Part shown: positions 29,591 through 39,494 of the stretch, one piece after another
Layout: every line of letters begins with the position of its first letter
Numbering within the stretch: the stretch's first letter is position 1
DNA from: Limnephilus marmoratus
Lineage: Eukaryota; Arthropoda; Insecta; Trichoptera; Limnephilidae
NCBI GenBank assembly: GCA_917880885.1
Contig: OU862928.1
Span: 11,241,721 to 11,305,720, forward strand
Direction of reading: 5' to 3'
DNA length: 64,000 nt
Notes under the pieces: model-generated
Database searches by the model: none
Told to the model about the DNA's origin: nothing
What the model saw: the letters and a program-made list of their open reading frames with translations, nothing else
Made by a program: the position numbers and the translations under genes

Positions 29591-30779
29591 ACCTACTACG
29601 AAAAATTACTATATGTAATATTATTATATTTAAGCAGTTAACTAACCTGTGTGTAATAACTAAAAAGCATTGTTCTAACTAAAAACTCTCACATAACATC
29701 ATTCATATGTTATGTTCCATATATGTTTTCAGGACATTATAGTACCTTCAAACTCACTTTAACAACACTGACTACAGAAATTAGTGTTTATGTGTATTTC
29801 GTGTTTAGAACACTAACGACTACTTACAACGAAAATAAAATAAAAAATGACGCACAACAAAAAAAATGACGATCAATTCCCCGTACAACATAAACGAAAA
29901 GGGTTGCCAACTTGGAAGATTTTAATTCCCTAGTTTTTTTATTTAAACAAAGAAAAACATGTTACGTAACGCGTTGTTCGAACCCCACCCCAAGGGCGTT
30001 ACGTAATACTTGAACGGTCCCTTATGAAAAATATGAGCTGGACAACCAACACCCACAATTTATTCATCCAAGTTTTGATTCAGATGCTCCCGCATGCACG
30101 CAGCACACATCATCGCTTGTATTTGTGTATGCTCTTTGGTTTCATTTATTTGATTGAGCGCGACACGGCGCACGGGACGCTCAGGCTCAGCGACTGTGAT
30201 TTTTGCGTGGCTTGACAAAAAATCCGGTCTTGGATGAAATCCGGGCGGAGTCCGGTCTAAACCCTTAAAATCCGGTCACGACCAGATTTATCCGGTCAGA
30301 TGGTAACCCTACGCGGGACTCAGTCTCTCCGAATTGTGCGTGTGGGAGGCGCTAATGTTATGATAATAAACAAGGGTAATATTAACCCACATGAGAAGTG
30401 AGTGTTTTTACTATTTGTCTCTTGAAATAATGGCATACAGAGCTCAGGGCCAAAAAGGCGCCTTTCTATTTCATCGTGAGTTTAACATTAATTCGGTTGT
30501 TGGAAATAAATGATATGATTACATAATAATATATATGATTGGTTGTCTTTTCTTCACACTGCTAAAAATTCCATAACATAAAATTTATTAAGAGTGCGTT
30601 TTTCAAGATATTGGACATTGAATATTGGGCAAAAAGTTCGATACACGGAAAATACTGAGCGTTCCTTTTATAATTAATAGACAATCGAATATGACATTTG
30701 TCAAAAGTACCAACCTTATAAAATAAATTCTCGTCAAAATAAAAACAAAAAACTACCTACTTTGAATTATTATTAGTAC

Positions 30780-31010
30780 TATATGGGTTGAGCAGGGCCG
30801 GATTAACCATGTCGGGGGCCTCTAGTAGGCAATGCACGTCTCGGGGCCCCTTTACCAATGGCGGACTAACGGGGGGGAGAGGGGGGGGTTGAAGAGGCCT
30901 CCTTGTTCCCTTGATCAAATCCTTAAAAAGGCTTTAAGGGGAGGAGGGGGGGGGGGGGTAAGATTTTAAAACTTTTTTTGAATTTTTTTTTTCTGAATGT
31001 AAAGCATGTC
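30780..31010. repeat. G-rich hAT-like terminus
   Basis: It begins cagggccggattaacc, a recurrent insect hAT/MITE end, followed by G-runs (30870-30960). The opposite end was not found. Confidence 0.35.
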
Positions 31011-31121
31011 AGTATATTGTGTCAAAATTAAAGTAAAACGGAGCAAAACTAACGAAGGTACAGCGTTTCAAGCGACCGGTCCTCATGCTCGATTCAAGTA
31101 TATTTCGAGTATAAAAAATTG

Positions 31122-31200
31122 ACATTGTCCTGATGAAGATAACATTGTTATCGAAACATGTTGATATTGTTAAATATATAGTGGTTTTCATTACAAAAAA
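31122..31200 (+). repeat. Dispersed repeat with hairpin, copy B
   Basis: CTGATGA (31130-31136), A, stem GATAAC (31138-31143), loop ATT, stem GTTATC (31147-31152), GAAAC. Relative to copy A at 2463 one pair changed from C-G to T-A on both sides, so pairing is kept. Confidence 0.6.
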
Positions 31201-31236
31201 ATTAAATCGGTTTTCTCGCAAACAACATTTCTGAAG

Positions 31237-31477
31237 ATACGTTTTAAGATTTTCACGTCCAAAAGTATTTTCGTTATGTGTTTTTGGGGTGTTATGCCGT
31301 GTTGCGCTACCTCCTTCTTGAGCCAACATTTCGGACAGCGTTGCAGTGATGTGCACACATCTACCGGATCTGCCGGATCTGCCCTGATGATGGACACTAC
31401 AACGCTGTCCAAAATGTTGGCTCAAGAAGGAGGTAGCATAACACGGCATAATACCCCAAAAACAAATAACGAAAAAA
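31237..31477 (+). mobile_element. Hairpin retroposon-like element, copy 2
   Basis: Flanked by a 12-base direct repeat acatttctgaag (31225-31236, 31478-31489) and ending in aataacgaaaaaa. Arms of about 75 bases (gttatgccgtgttgcgctac ... with complement) fold around a short loop containing ctaccggatctgccggatct. Orientation is opposite to copy 1 at 15107-15288. Confidence 0.82.
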
Positions 31478-31898
31478 ACATTTCTGAAGTTCGTGGACTT
31501 CATAACTCAAAATCTTGACTTGACTCGACCGATGCTTTTGAAATTTTGTAAGCTATTTCTACACATAAATCAACAGGTAGTCAGAGGGAGTTTTTTTACC
31601 ATTTTATAATAACAAATTCACCGAAATTTTTGCCAAAAATAAAAAAAACTAAAAAAAACTCCCTCTGACTATCTAGGAAAACATATTACCTTTTAAACGC
31701 AATTCGATTTTTTTGATTCAAATGATCCGGTGACGAGTTATGGAGTTCACAGCATAATAAAATCGAATTAATAATAAAATAATAATTTTAATAATATTAT
31801 TTTATTATTATTTAATAATAAAATCGAATTTTAATTCATATTTTTCCGTCTATCCCGACTGAAACCGATAGTTCTTGTGGTAATTGAGATTACAAGTA

Positions 31899-33113
31899 TA
31901 GTTTGGCAAATAAGTGTAGAAATTAAATCAATTGGAACTAAACGTGTTCATTACTATGGCAAAACCGAATTATATGACGTTTCCTATGGCTGTCATGTTA
32001 TCGCGTGTTACGGTTGATTTATTGTCTTAAATCTGAGTAGAAGATCGCTGATTTGATAATATTTTTATTCATTGTTTGCCTGAATTTAATTAAAATTAAT
32101 AAATTATTACATAGTGATACAAGAGGGGTTATATTCTGCGTTTTTCAACGCTGCCTAGCCGAGTGTCACGCGAAGAAGCTTCTGTCTGATTTAGAAGATG
32201 TTTACAAACGAACTGCAGAAATGAATGATACGTAGCATAGTTTGTTTAATAAATTTCATTAGTATTACAAGATTTATACCAATTTTCGAGCGATAATAAC
32301 CATTACAATCTGATTTGAGGTTATGTTAAAAAATTCGAATTTGACATTTCGATTTGACAGTTAATATGCGGCCACAGGAAAAAGGGAAAAACTCAATAAA
32401 AAAAATAATAATATGCAACTTCTTTAAACTCGTAGAAAAGTTACTTTTTTCTCGTTTTCTCTTTTTTTCTTTCTAAGTGAATATTATCTAGTGTGTGTTT
32501 TTAAAACTACGTTCTATAATAATAATTTTAATGATGTTTTTCACACACAGGTAAATCTGAAACAACGTTAAGACGATTCGTCAAGGAAGGGGAAAAGGCA
32601 GATGGAAAATTTGAAACACCGGGAAAACGGAAAATGGGCATAATCATAATAATATGTAATAGCATAAGTGCTGATGATTGGAAAAATTATTGCAAACACG
32701 TGATGAAAATTGAGGCAGAATATTATGCACGAGGCAGTACTATATATGATGATATCGATGAACTGCGTTTAGATGAAGATGAAGATACGGAAGAAGAAGA
32801 ATCACACGAGGACAAAGACAATAATTACATGTCGGGTGTTGAATTAATAGACTTAAATTTTTAAGTACCTACGTTTTTATATCGAAATAAACACCCACTT
32901 AAAACTTGTTTTGTTTTATTTTGCTTCTATTAAATTACAGTTTTTTTGTGCAAATTTTTTGAAAATACAAATACGCTATGAAATATGCATTTTGTCAGAA
33001 GTGTTTTTTAAAACATACGTTCTTTGTCTTATAAGCCATCTTGGTGTTGCCATTTAAAACTAGAAAACGATCGCAGCGCCATCATTTATTTTCTACACTT
33101 TCTTGCCAAACTG
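31899..33113 (+). mobile_element. Mini Tc1/mariner-like element with spliced mini-transposase, copy 1
   Basis: The ends tAGTTTGGCAAataAGTGTAG and the inverse of CAGTTTGGCAAGAAAGTGTAG are flanked by TA (31897-31898, 33114-33115). Length is 1215 bp. A second copy in opposite orientation starts at 63420. The interior codes for the N- and C-terminal ends of a transposase whose catalytic core is gone. Confidence 0.75.
32151..32873 (+). pseudogene. Core-less transposase-derived ORF (HTH start plus acidic tail)
   Basis: A first segment ending V-Y-K-R-T-A-E-M-N-D-T (to about 32231) is followed by intron-like DNA with an acceptor acacacag at 32551. A second segment then reads G-K-S-E-T-T-L-R-R-F-V-K-E-G, F-E-T-P-G-K-R-K, W-K-N-Y-C-K-H-V, Y-D-D-I-D-E-L and a Glu/Asp-rich tail to 32864. 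The pairing of a 'K-S-T-V-x-R-I-x-x-E-G ... P-G-K' DNA-binding start with a 'W-x-x-C-x-H-V' acidic end is typical of a large insect Tc1-related transposase group. Here the DDE domain is deleted between them. The 3' segment is conserved in the copy at 63.7 kb. The intron is inferred. Confidence 0.55.
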
Positions 33114-33115
33114 TA

Positions 33116-33699
33116 GTTTATTTTTAAATTTTATGCCTATTTAAAGTGTCGCAACATGCGGCGGCTTGTCCATAATTTACCAGTGATTTTTCTTTTAAAA
33201 ATGCGCATTTCATCGTCGGTCCTTGAAAAATTACATTTCGCGTTTTTTAAATTAAAAAAAATAATTAAAACGCAATATTTTTCAATTCCGGTTACTGAAT
33301 TACTTATCACTAACTGTAATCTACCTAGTACAATTTGTTTTAATTTTTTAAAGTGTGTTTTGAGCGTGGACTCGGTAGTGAAATATTTACCGATTTTTTT
33401 TAATTTGGGCGGAAAATATTCAAAATGATCACCAAAAAATCTCGAGCAATCGGAAAAAGTTTTAAAATGCGCTATCGCTCCACTGGCTACACGGCAGATA
33501 TGCTGTTCGCAGAAAATCGATCATCTGAGATTGAAAATAAAACATTTTTCTTCCAATTCTTCTGTTAAACTATTTTGGAAGAATATATTTTCCCCACCAT
33601 AATGTAAATTGTAAATAATAAATAAGCCCGACCTGAAACAATTTTTAGACATAGCATGCTTTAGCTAGATTTAATTCTAAAAAATGGGAATAAACAATA
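33116..33699. other. Intron 7: nothing recognised
   Basis: AT-rich sequence with no recognised element. Confidence 0.5.
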
Positions 33700-33887
33700 A
33701 AAATAATTAATCGTAATCATATATATGTAATCATGTCATTTATTTCCAACAACCCAATTAATGTTAAACTGACGATGAAAGAGAAAGGCGCCTTTTTGGC
33801 CCTGAGCTCTGTATGCCATTATTTCAAGAGGCAAATAGTAAAAACACTCACTTCTCATGTGGGTTAATATCACCCATATTTAGAATT

Positions 33888-34085
33888 AGAGATGGGTAAG
33901 TTCTGCACTTTGCCGGAGGCCTCCGAGACGTGCTTCCTTTTAAAAGTACTCGAGTTCTTAGAGCAGGTCCAGGGAGCAACTCCCAACTCGCGAGTGACTC
34001 GGACCGAGACGCATGGGTTCGACCGGAGCCGGAACCCGCAAAAGAACCCGGGACCTGCACTCGAGAGTTGTCAGGAAATAATCAG
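33888..34085 (+). repeat. Dispersed MITE-like repeat (agatgggtaagttctgc end), second copy
   Basis: It starts gagatgggtaagttctgc then ttgccggaggcctc, like 14390-14060 on minus. It ends about 55 bases before the acceptor of the last coding exon. Confidence 0.55.
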
Positions 34086-34142
34086 CTAAGATAATAACAA
34101 TGTAATGTTCATCTTTGTTTATTAATGTGTTTTTGTTGTCAG

Positions 34143-34334
34143 GGAGACAGCGGAGGTCCAGTGCAAATATACAATGGCAAGGAAGTAGACTGCACGTATC
34201 TTGTCATTGGAATTACCACCTTTGGCCGTGCATGTGGTGAACCCGGCATTCCAGCAGTCTACACGCGGGTGTCTGCATACATCCCGTGGATCGAGGCCAT
34301 AGTGTGGCCAGATACTGATAATATAAATGAATAA
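34143..34334 (+). CDS. SPH last exon: GDSGGP and C-terminus
   Basis: After ttgttgtcag the exon starts G-D-S-G-G-P with catalytic Ser195 preserved. It continues I-T-T-F-G-R-A-C-G and ends [14 protein letters not shown] followed by a short polar tail and TAA. The I-P-W-I-E ending is typical of insect haemolymph proteases. Spacing and length match a full C-terminal third with no deletion. Confidence 0.95.
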   Translation, partial: GDSGGPVQIYNGKEVDCTYLVIGITTFGRACGEPGIPAVYTRVSAYIPWIEAIVWPDTDNINE

Positions 34335-34467
34335 ATTATGTTTTTCCATGATGTCAACACATTAGTGGCCCTTTTTCAGTGGTTTCGACGCATTAGGGGT
34401 CATTATTTCTTCCACGATGTTGACATGTTAGGGGCCCTGGTACCCCTTCTTGTAAAGCTTTAATAAA
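34330..34467 (+). terminator. Polyadenylation signals of the SPH gene
   Basis: AATAAA occurs at 34330-34335, overlapping the stop codon, and again at 34462-34467. The second, about 130 bases past the stop, is the more plausible signal. The short 3' UTR contains two similar copies of a gatgttgac...ttagggg segment. Confidence 0.5.
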
Positions 34468-34576
34468 AAATAATCTGATTCCTTCATACTTATTACCTTA
34501 ATGTACGTATGTAATAATAATTGAAAGCATTTAATGTATTAATGATAATATTTTATAAAAGTTACATATGTATGTT

Positions 34577-35851
34577 ACTACCTAGAATCAAATAAACTAT
34601 TATCACCAAAACAATTTGGTTTCAGAAAAAATCTAGGAACATCTAACGCCATAGCCTTAGTAATTGAATATATTAAAAATTCTCTAGACTCACATAAAAA
34701 ATGCATTGACATATTTCTCGACCTTTCTAAAGCCTTCGACACAATAAATCACTCACATCTTTTTGAAAAACTAGAGAACATAGGGATTACTGATAATGAA
34801 CTGATATTTTTTAAAAGTTACATGGGAAATAGAAAGCAAACTGTGAAACTTAATAACATAATCAGTGAGTGTATTGATGTCAAATTCGGGGTGCCCCAAG
34901 GAAGAATTCTGGGTCCGATTCTTTTCCTTATTTACATTAATGACCTATGCCACATAGAATGTGAAGGAGAAATCATCAGTTTTGCAGATGATACTGTTCT
35001 CCTAATAAATGGGAATAATTGGACAGAAACATTTAAAAAAGCAGAAGACACACTGAATAGGATTAAAAAATGGCTAGACTACTATTCACTTACACTTAAT
35101 GCTAATAAAACCAAATTCATCACTTTTAAAATAAAAAATAAGAAAAACTCTGAAGAAAACCTGAACTTGAAAATCCATAGCCCGCATCACTTAAATGAGA
35201 ATTGTGATTGTCCCTCATTAGAAAACGTTGACCATATAACGTATCTGGGTCTAGAAATTGACCAATACTTAAAATGGACCGAACACATTTCGTATTTAAA
35301 TAATAAAATTAAAAACTAAGTTATTTTTCAAAACTATCAGGAATGTCCTCATTAAAAAAGACTTAATCAAGATTTACATGGCTCTCTGCCAATCACTGTT
35401 AGAATACGGTATTATCGAATGGGGCAGTGCAAATAAAAACATACTAAATCCACTAATTAAAACTCAAAAAGCCATAATGAAAATTATACTGAAAGTTCCT
35501 GTAAGAACTAGCACTGACGAAATCTTCAACAATCTTAACATCATGTCAATTAAACAACTATATTGTAAAACTATACTCATTTACATTCATAAGTACAAAA
35601 CCCAAGAAATAACAATTAATACGTACATCAGAAACACTAGATCTCATGGTCAAAAACTTATCCAACAAGTAACTACTAACACAACATTTGGGCAAAAAAG
35701 CTTCTTATATTATGGCATTAAACTCTACAATAAAATACCACTCTCACTCAAAAACCTCAACATTATAACATTTAAATCTCAAATAAAAAGCTGGATACTA
35801 AATATAGGGAGATCAGAAATAGAAAATATACTGATATCAAATACAGACTAA
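34577..35851 (+). pseudogene. CR1-like reverse transcriptase, frameshifted
   Basis: Readable in order: S-P-K-Q-F-G-F-R-K-N-L-G-T, IFLDLSKAFDTINH (catalytic Asp), FGVPQGRILGPILFLIY, SFADDTVLL (catalytic DD), ITYLGLEIDQYLKW. After a frameshift near 35318 come L-L-E-Y-G-I-I-E-W-G-S-A and the C-terminal tail ending near 35851. Endonuclease and ORF1 are missing by 5' truncation, the usual fate of LINE copies. It is the closest relative in the window of the minus-strand element at 36.2-41.4 kb. Confidence 0.9.
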
Positions 35852-36125
35852 AACGAAATCTAGTAATCTGAATTATAAAAAAAACCACTATCTTATTTAC
35901 TTTATAATTATTTAAAAAAAATACTACATGATATAGGTTATGTCTAATTCATATCAATTTCTTATAATTAAATTATAATATGTAAATGAAATCCTCAGCA
36001 CGGGAGATCCCAGTGAGGATATCATTATCTCTACTGTTACTAAGAAATGAAGACAATAAATCATTATTATCATTATCATTATAATAATGATTTATGACAT
36101 AAATGAAGACAATAAATCATTATTT
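34577..36125 (+). mobile_element. 5'-truncated CR1-like LINE
   Basis: It begins mid-RT at Y-L-E-S-N-K-L-L-S and ends after a 3' UTR with the hairpin at 35991-36020. A tail follows in which atgaagacaataaatcatta is duplicated around an (ATT/ATC)n run. One frameshift near 35318 separates the two coding pieces. Confidence 0.9.
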
Positions 36126-36127
36126 AA

Positions 36128-36172
36128 CGCACCAGATTTAAATGTCCGGGTTAAATTTTCCCCCAAAAAAGA
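36128..36172 (+). repeat. Short repeat shared with 42586-42620
   Basis: caccagatttaaatgtccgg followed by gttaaattttcccc and an A-run occurs here and at 42586. It may be the 3' end of an unrecognised retroposon. Confidence 0.5.
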
Positions 36173-36541
36173 TTTTTATATACAAATTTTTATTTATTTA
36201 TTTTTTTTTTTTTTTTTTTTTTTTTTTTATTTTAGCATATAAAATATAATATACATTTAGATAATGTAGTAATTTGCGTACATGTTCATTTTAAAATACG
36301 TTAATACCACTCTTCCATGGAAGCATTAGCTTGTGTCTGGAAGAGTAGTGTACATTTTTAATGCTATATTTAAGTTCTTAAATTACAATGTGACTTAAAA
36401 ACAATAAGTTGTAAGTTCGGTGATATGTAAATAGTTGCTAAAAACAATACAAAATTTAACTTATTTGAAGAACAGAGTATCACTTGGAAACTGAGTTATA
36501 AGTAGTTGTTCTTGAGATTAGATTAGTCGGAAACTTTTTTT

Positions 36542-38245
36542 TTAGTTTTTTTTTTTTATATTATCTTTAAAATATTTTTTAACAGTGTTTATTAATTGGA
36601 TTTTATCATTAATTTTTCTAATTTCATCCGGTAATCGGTTGAAAATAAGTCTTCCTTGATAAGTATAATAATTTTGTGCAAAGGAAGTGTTTAATTTTGG
36701 GCATGAGAAAATATATTTATGTCTAGTACGGTTTTCAGTTATAAATTGATATTTTTCTTTTTCTTTTATAGTTTGAATCAATGCATTTCTATTGTATAGA
36801 TCTTTGAAAGATGGTACTTGGAATTCCTTAAATAATTGATCCGTTGGGTAGTCCGAAGGTTTTTTCAATATGATTTTAATTATTAGCCTCTGCACAACTT
36901 CAATTGGTGAAAGATTAGTTTTGTATGCGGATCCCCAGCTAATGATAGCATATTGTAAAGTTGATTGAACCAAAGCGTAATATATTAGATATAAGTTTTT
37001 TACAGATAAAAAATTTCTGATTCTTAAAAATATATAAATCAATTTTCTAATTTTTTTTACAACTTGACAAATTTGTTCCTTCCATTTCAATTTTTTATCG
37101 ATAATGACTCCTAAATATTTGATTGTGTTTGTTGTTTTTAATATTGTGCAGTTTTGGATACAATAATTTTTACTATGTGTTTTGGAATTATCATGGATGA
37201 TGATGTCAATGTTTTTAGGGGTATCATTTTTGTGTATTGCAAATGGAATTACAAATGTTTTATCACCATTTAGTGATAGTAAATTTACGTCGAAGAAATT
37301 CTTTAAAATATTTATGTCTTCGGTGGCTTTAAATGTTACTTTTTCCCAAGTTTTGTCGCTAATTATTAATACCGTATCATCGGCATATGAAGTAATTTGG
37401 CCATGTAGTGGTTGAAAAAAAATGTCATTAACATATATGGTGAAAAGGATTGGTCCTATTACTGTACCTTGAGGGATTCCAAAGTCTGATATTTCTTTAT
37501 CGCTATTAATCTGATTTATTTTTACGACTTGCGGTCGATTTTTTAGGTAGTTCGAAATCCATTTAATTGCATTGTCTTTTATACCTATATTGTTTAGTTT
37601 TTTTAGTAGAATCTCATGGGATATACTATCAAAAGCTTTTCTGAGATCAATAAATATACCGGCACATTTTTCACCTTTATCCAATGATTCGTTGATGTAT
37701 GAGGTTACATTAGCAATAGCATCTTGTGTGCTGAGTGACTTTATAAAACCAAACTGGTTTTTGTGAAGAATTTTATTACTTTCTAGGAAACTGACTAATT
37801 GATTTTTCACAATTTTTTCAAAAATCTTTCCAATGTTTGAGATTAGACAAATTGGGCGATAGTTAGTTACTTGTTGAGGATCTCCAGATTTATAAATAGG
37901 TGAAATAATTGTATTTTTATAGTTTGTCGGAAATATTCCCTCTGTTAAACTTAAGTTTATCAAATGAGTAATTGGTTTCACCAAATGAATTTTCATTGAT
38001 TTTAGAAAATGTACTGTAATAAGGTCAAATCCGGGAGACGAACCTCCTTTCATGCCTTCTATTATTTTTAAAACTTCACTTTCTGAGGTTTTTTCAAATT
38101 TTGATAAATTACTATGATTTTGTACATTTTCAATCGTTTGTGTTTTCGGGTTAAAAGATTTATTGATATTTTTCGCAAGATTTTTTCCTATTAGCAAAAA
38201 AAGAATTAAAGATGTTTGCACATTGTTTAGGTTGATTATTAGCAT
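36542..38245 (-). CDS. LINE reverse transcriptase
   Basis: A 567-residue open frame with complete RT motifs: NYRPICLISNIGKIFEK, QFGFIKSLSTQDAI, IFIDLRKAFDSISH (Asp), FGIPQGTVIGPILFTIYVND, SYADDTVLI (DD), IKYLGVIIDKKLKW, then the C-terminal Y-A-L-V-Q-S-T-L-Q-Y-A-I-I-S-W-G-S and a Lys-rich end. GIPQGT instead of GVPQGS and Y-A-D-D instead of F-A-D-D separate it slightly from its relatives. It has no internal stop. Confidence 0.92.
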   Translation of the reverse strand: MLIINLNNVQTSLILFLLIGKNLAKNINKSFNPKTQTIENVQNHSNLSKFEKTSESEVLKIIEGMKGGSSPGFDLITVHFLKSMKIHLVKPITHLINLSLTEGIFPTNYKNTIISPIYKSGDPQQVTNYRPICLISNIGKIFEKIVKNQLVSFLESNKILHKNQFGFIKSLSTQDAIANVTSYINESLDKGEKCAGIFIDLRKAFDSISHEILLKKLNNIGIKDNAIKWISNYLKNRPQVVKINQINSDKEISDFGIPQGTVIGPILFTIYVNDIFFQPLHGQITSYADDTVLIISDKTWEKVTFKATEDINILKNFFDVNLLSLNGDKTFVIPFAIHKNDTPKNIDIIIHDNSKTHSKNYCIQNCTILKTTNTIKYLGVIIDKKLKWKEQICQVVKKIRKLIYIFLRIRNFLSVKNLYLIYYALVQSTLQYAIISWGSAYKTNLSPIEVVQRLIIKIILKKPSDYPTDQLFKEFQVPSFKDLYNRNALIQTIKEKEKYQFITENRTRHKYIFSCPKLNTSFAQNYYTYQGRLIFNRLPDEIRKINDKIQLINTVKKYFKDNIKKKN

Positions 38246-38291
38246 CTATGATTTTATTTTCATGTTCAATGTATTTTATTTTTTGTGTTTT

Positions 38292-39494
38292 TTAGTTAAC
38301 TGTTTTCCATATTTGTTTATTGTTATTGTCTGTAGAAAGTATTTTATTTTTGAAATAGTCTTCTTTATTTTGTTTGATACAGTTTGTTAATTTATTTTTA
38401 AATTTTTTGTAAAAAGTGTATGCTTTTTCATTTAGAGGATTTTTCAATGTTGTTTTGTAAAGTTTTTCTTTGTTTCTAATTGATATTATAAGTCCTTGTG
38501 TTATCCAAGGCTTTAAAATTCTTAGTTTAGATTTACTGCGGACTGTAGTTTCAGTAGTTGAATTTTTTATGTGTTGAGACAATATATTTTCAAAGTTTTT
38601 TGAGCAAGTCTCGGTATCATAACTATTTAACACGTTGTTCCATTGTTCATTTCTTAGTTTTTTGGATAAAATAGTCATATTTGTGTAGGATTTTGTCTTT
38701 GTTAGATTAAATTTTTTATGTTTAATTTTGTTATCATAGAAAAGAATGCATGCATGGTGGTCAGTTATATTCGTTTTCCAAACAATTGATTTCATTTTGT
38801 CGATATCTTTAATATTTATGTTAGTCCATATATGGTCTAAACAAGATGGAGTGTGATTTTTTATCTCTCTCGTATTTTTGTTAATGCACGATATGAAGTT
38901 AAATTCAGTCATACAATTAATATATTCATTTTTGAAATTATTTTCTACGTTTTCATTAATGTTTATATTAAAATCTCCTGCAACAAAGCAAAGTTTATTT
39001 CTAAATTTTAACAGTATGTGTTTAAATTCATTTATAAATGACGAGATATTCGAACCGTGTGTTCTGTAAACAGCTATTATGTGGTAGTTTGTTTTGTCGA
39101 GTTTTAATTGTATTTCAATACAGTTTACTAGATGTATAGGATGTTCAGTTAGTTTGACAATACTAAATTTATCGTGAATGAATATGACGAGACCACTATT
39201 TTTATTGATGTTTATTTTGGTTGTAACATAATTATATTCTGGTAAATGATAGGTGGGTGATTCGTCATTAGTAAAAGTTTCTGATAATATTAGGATGTCA
39301 GGTTTTTTATTTAGATTGTTTAATTTTAGAATTAATTCATCCCAATTTCGTTCCATACTTCGTATGTTAATATGAAAAATGAAAATATTGTTGAGATTCT
39401 TTGAGATTATGTCATTACATGAATCGGTGTATACACACTCATATTCTTGTATTTTAAAATTATTTTCTAATTCATTAGCTATGAAGTCATCCAT
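38292..39494 (-). CDS. LINE apurinic-type endonuclease
   Basis: A 400-residue open frame with the full endonuclease signature: F-H-I-N-I-R-S (start), LILSETFTNDE (metal-binding Glu), IAVYRTHGSN, CFVAGDFNININ (catalytic D-x-N), S-C-L-D-H-I-W and NITDHHACILF (catalytic D-H). It nicks target DNA to prime reverse transcription. It ends at a stop just before the RT. The EN reading continues past this TAA for about 100 bases before a single-base shift near 38190 leads into the RT frame. One nonsense and one frameshift thus separate EN from RT. Confidence 0.9.
   Translation of the reverse strand: MDDFIANELENNFKIQEYECVYTDSCNDIISKNLNNIFIFHINIRSMERNWDELILKLNNLNKKPDILILSETFTNDESPTYHLPEYNYVTTKININKNSGLVIFIHDKFSIVKLTEHPIHLVNCIEIQLKLDKTNYHIIAVYRTHGSNISSFINEFKHILLKFRNKLCFVAGDFNININENVENNFKNEYINCMTEFNFISCINKNTREIKNHTPSCLDHIWTNINIKDIDKMKSIVWKTNITDHHACILFYDNKIKHKKFNLTKTKSYTNMTILSKKLRNEQWNNVLNSYDTETCSKNFENILSQHIKNSTTETTVRSKSKLRILKPWITQGLIISIRNKEKLYKTTLKNPLNEKAYTFYKKFKNKLTNCIKQNKEDYFKNKILSTDNNNKQIWKTVN

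Larger units (their letters stand above)
27955..30311. mobile_element. hAT element 2, decayed
   Basis: The ends are TAGGGTTACCA and its inverse, flanked by the 8-bp duplication cgcgagac / cgcgggac (27947-27954, 30312-30319; one mismatch). Subterminal copies of tccggtc are numerous near both ends, as expected of transposase-binding repeats. The interior contains a minus-strand hAT-like C-terminal fragment, a tRNA-like sequence and a decayed zinc-finger array. Confidence 0.75.
27815..30354. mobile_element. Foldback element next to the exon 7 donor, host of hAT 2
   Basis: Arms at about 27815-27862 and 30312-30354 are inverted (ctcccacacgcaca ... gactgagtcccgcg and complement). They are flanked by a 15-base direct repeat, atgttatgataataa (27800-27814, 30355-30369). 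A second inner hairpin (gccgccgcacaaaa / ttttctgcgcggcggc) lies at about 27860-27940. The hAT element at 27955-30311 is inserted within it. Confidence 0.75.
30374..33875. repeat. Long inverted repeats (~165 bp) flanking 3.2 kb
   Basis: 30374-30540 and 33700-33875 are reverse complements. Shared blocks are gggtratattaacccacatg, catacagagctcagggcc, aaaaaggcgcctttct and gtttaacattaat. They could be terminal repeats of a large DNA transposon or two inverted copies of one repeat. The space between contains a hairpin retroposon and a mini Tc1-like element. Confidence 0.75.
163..34334 (+). other. Gene model (3' part): sushi-trypsin serine protease homologue
   Basis: Eight exons (163-365, 2866-2934, 5811-5944, 9154-9272, 16657-16806, 19077-19206, 27663-27797, 34143-34334) all have AG/GT borders and join in one open frame of about 376 residues. 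Domain order is sushi (residues 1-67), linker, Leu-Ile-Val-Gly-Gly activation site (about residue 120), then a chymotrypsin-fold domain to the C-terminus. The fold resembles insect haemolymph proteases of the CLIP-C/snake type (EFPHM, RPACLH, ATGWG, GDSGGP), which act extracellularly in melanisation and Toll cascades; that role is inferred from family. His57 is Arg while Asp102, Asp189 and Ser195 remain, so peptidase activity is unlikely and a cofactor or decoy role is more probable. The start codon, signal peptide and any further N-terminal domains lie upstream. Joining the sushi exon to the protease rests on phase and spacing, not transcript data. Confidence 0.85.
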
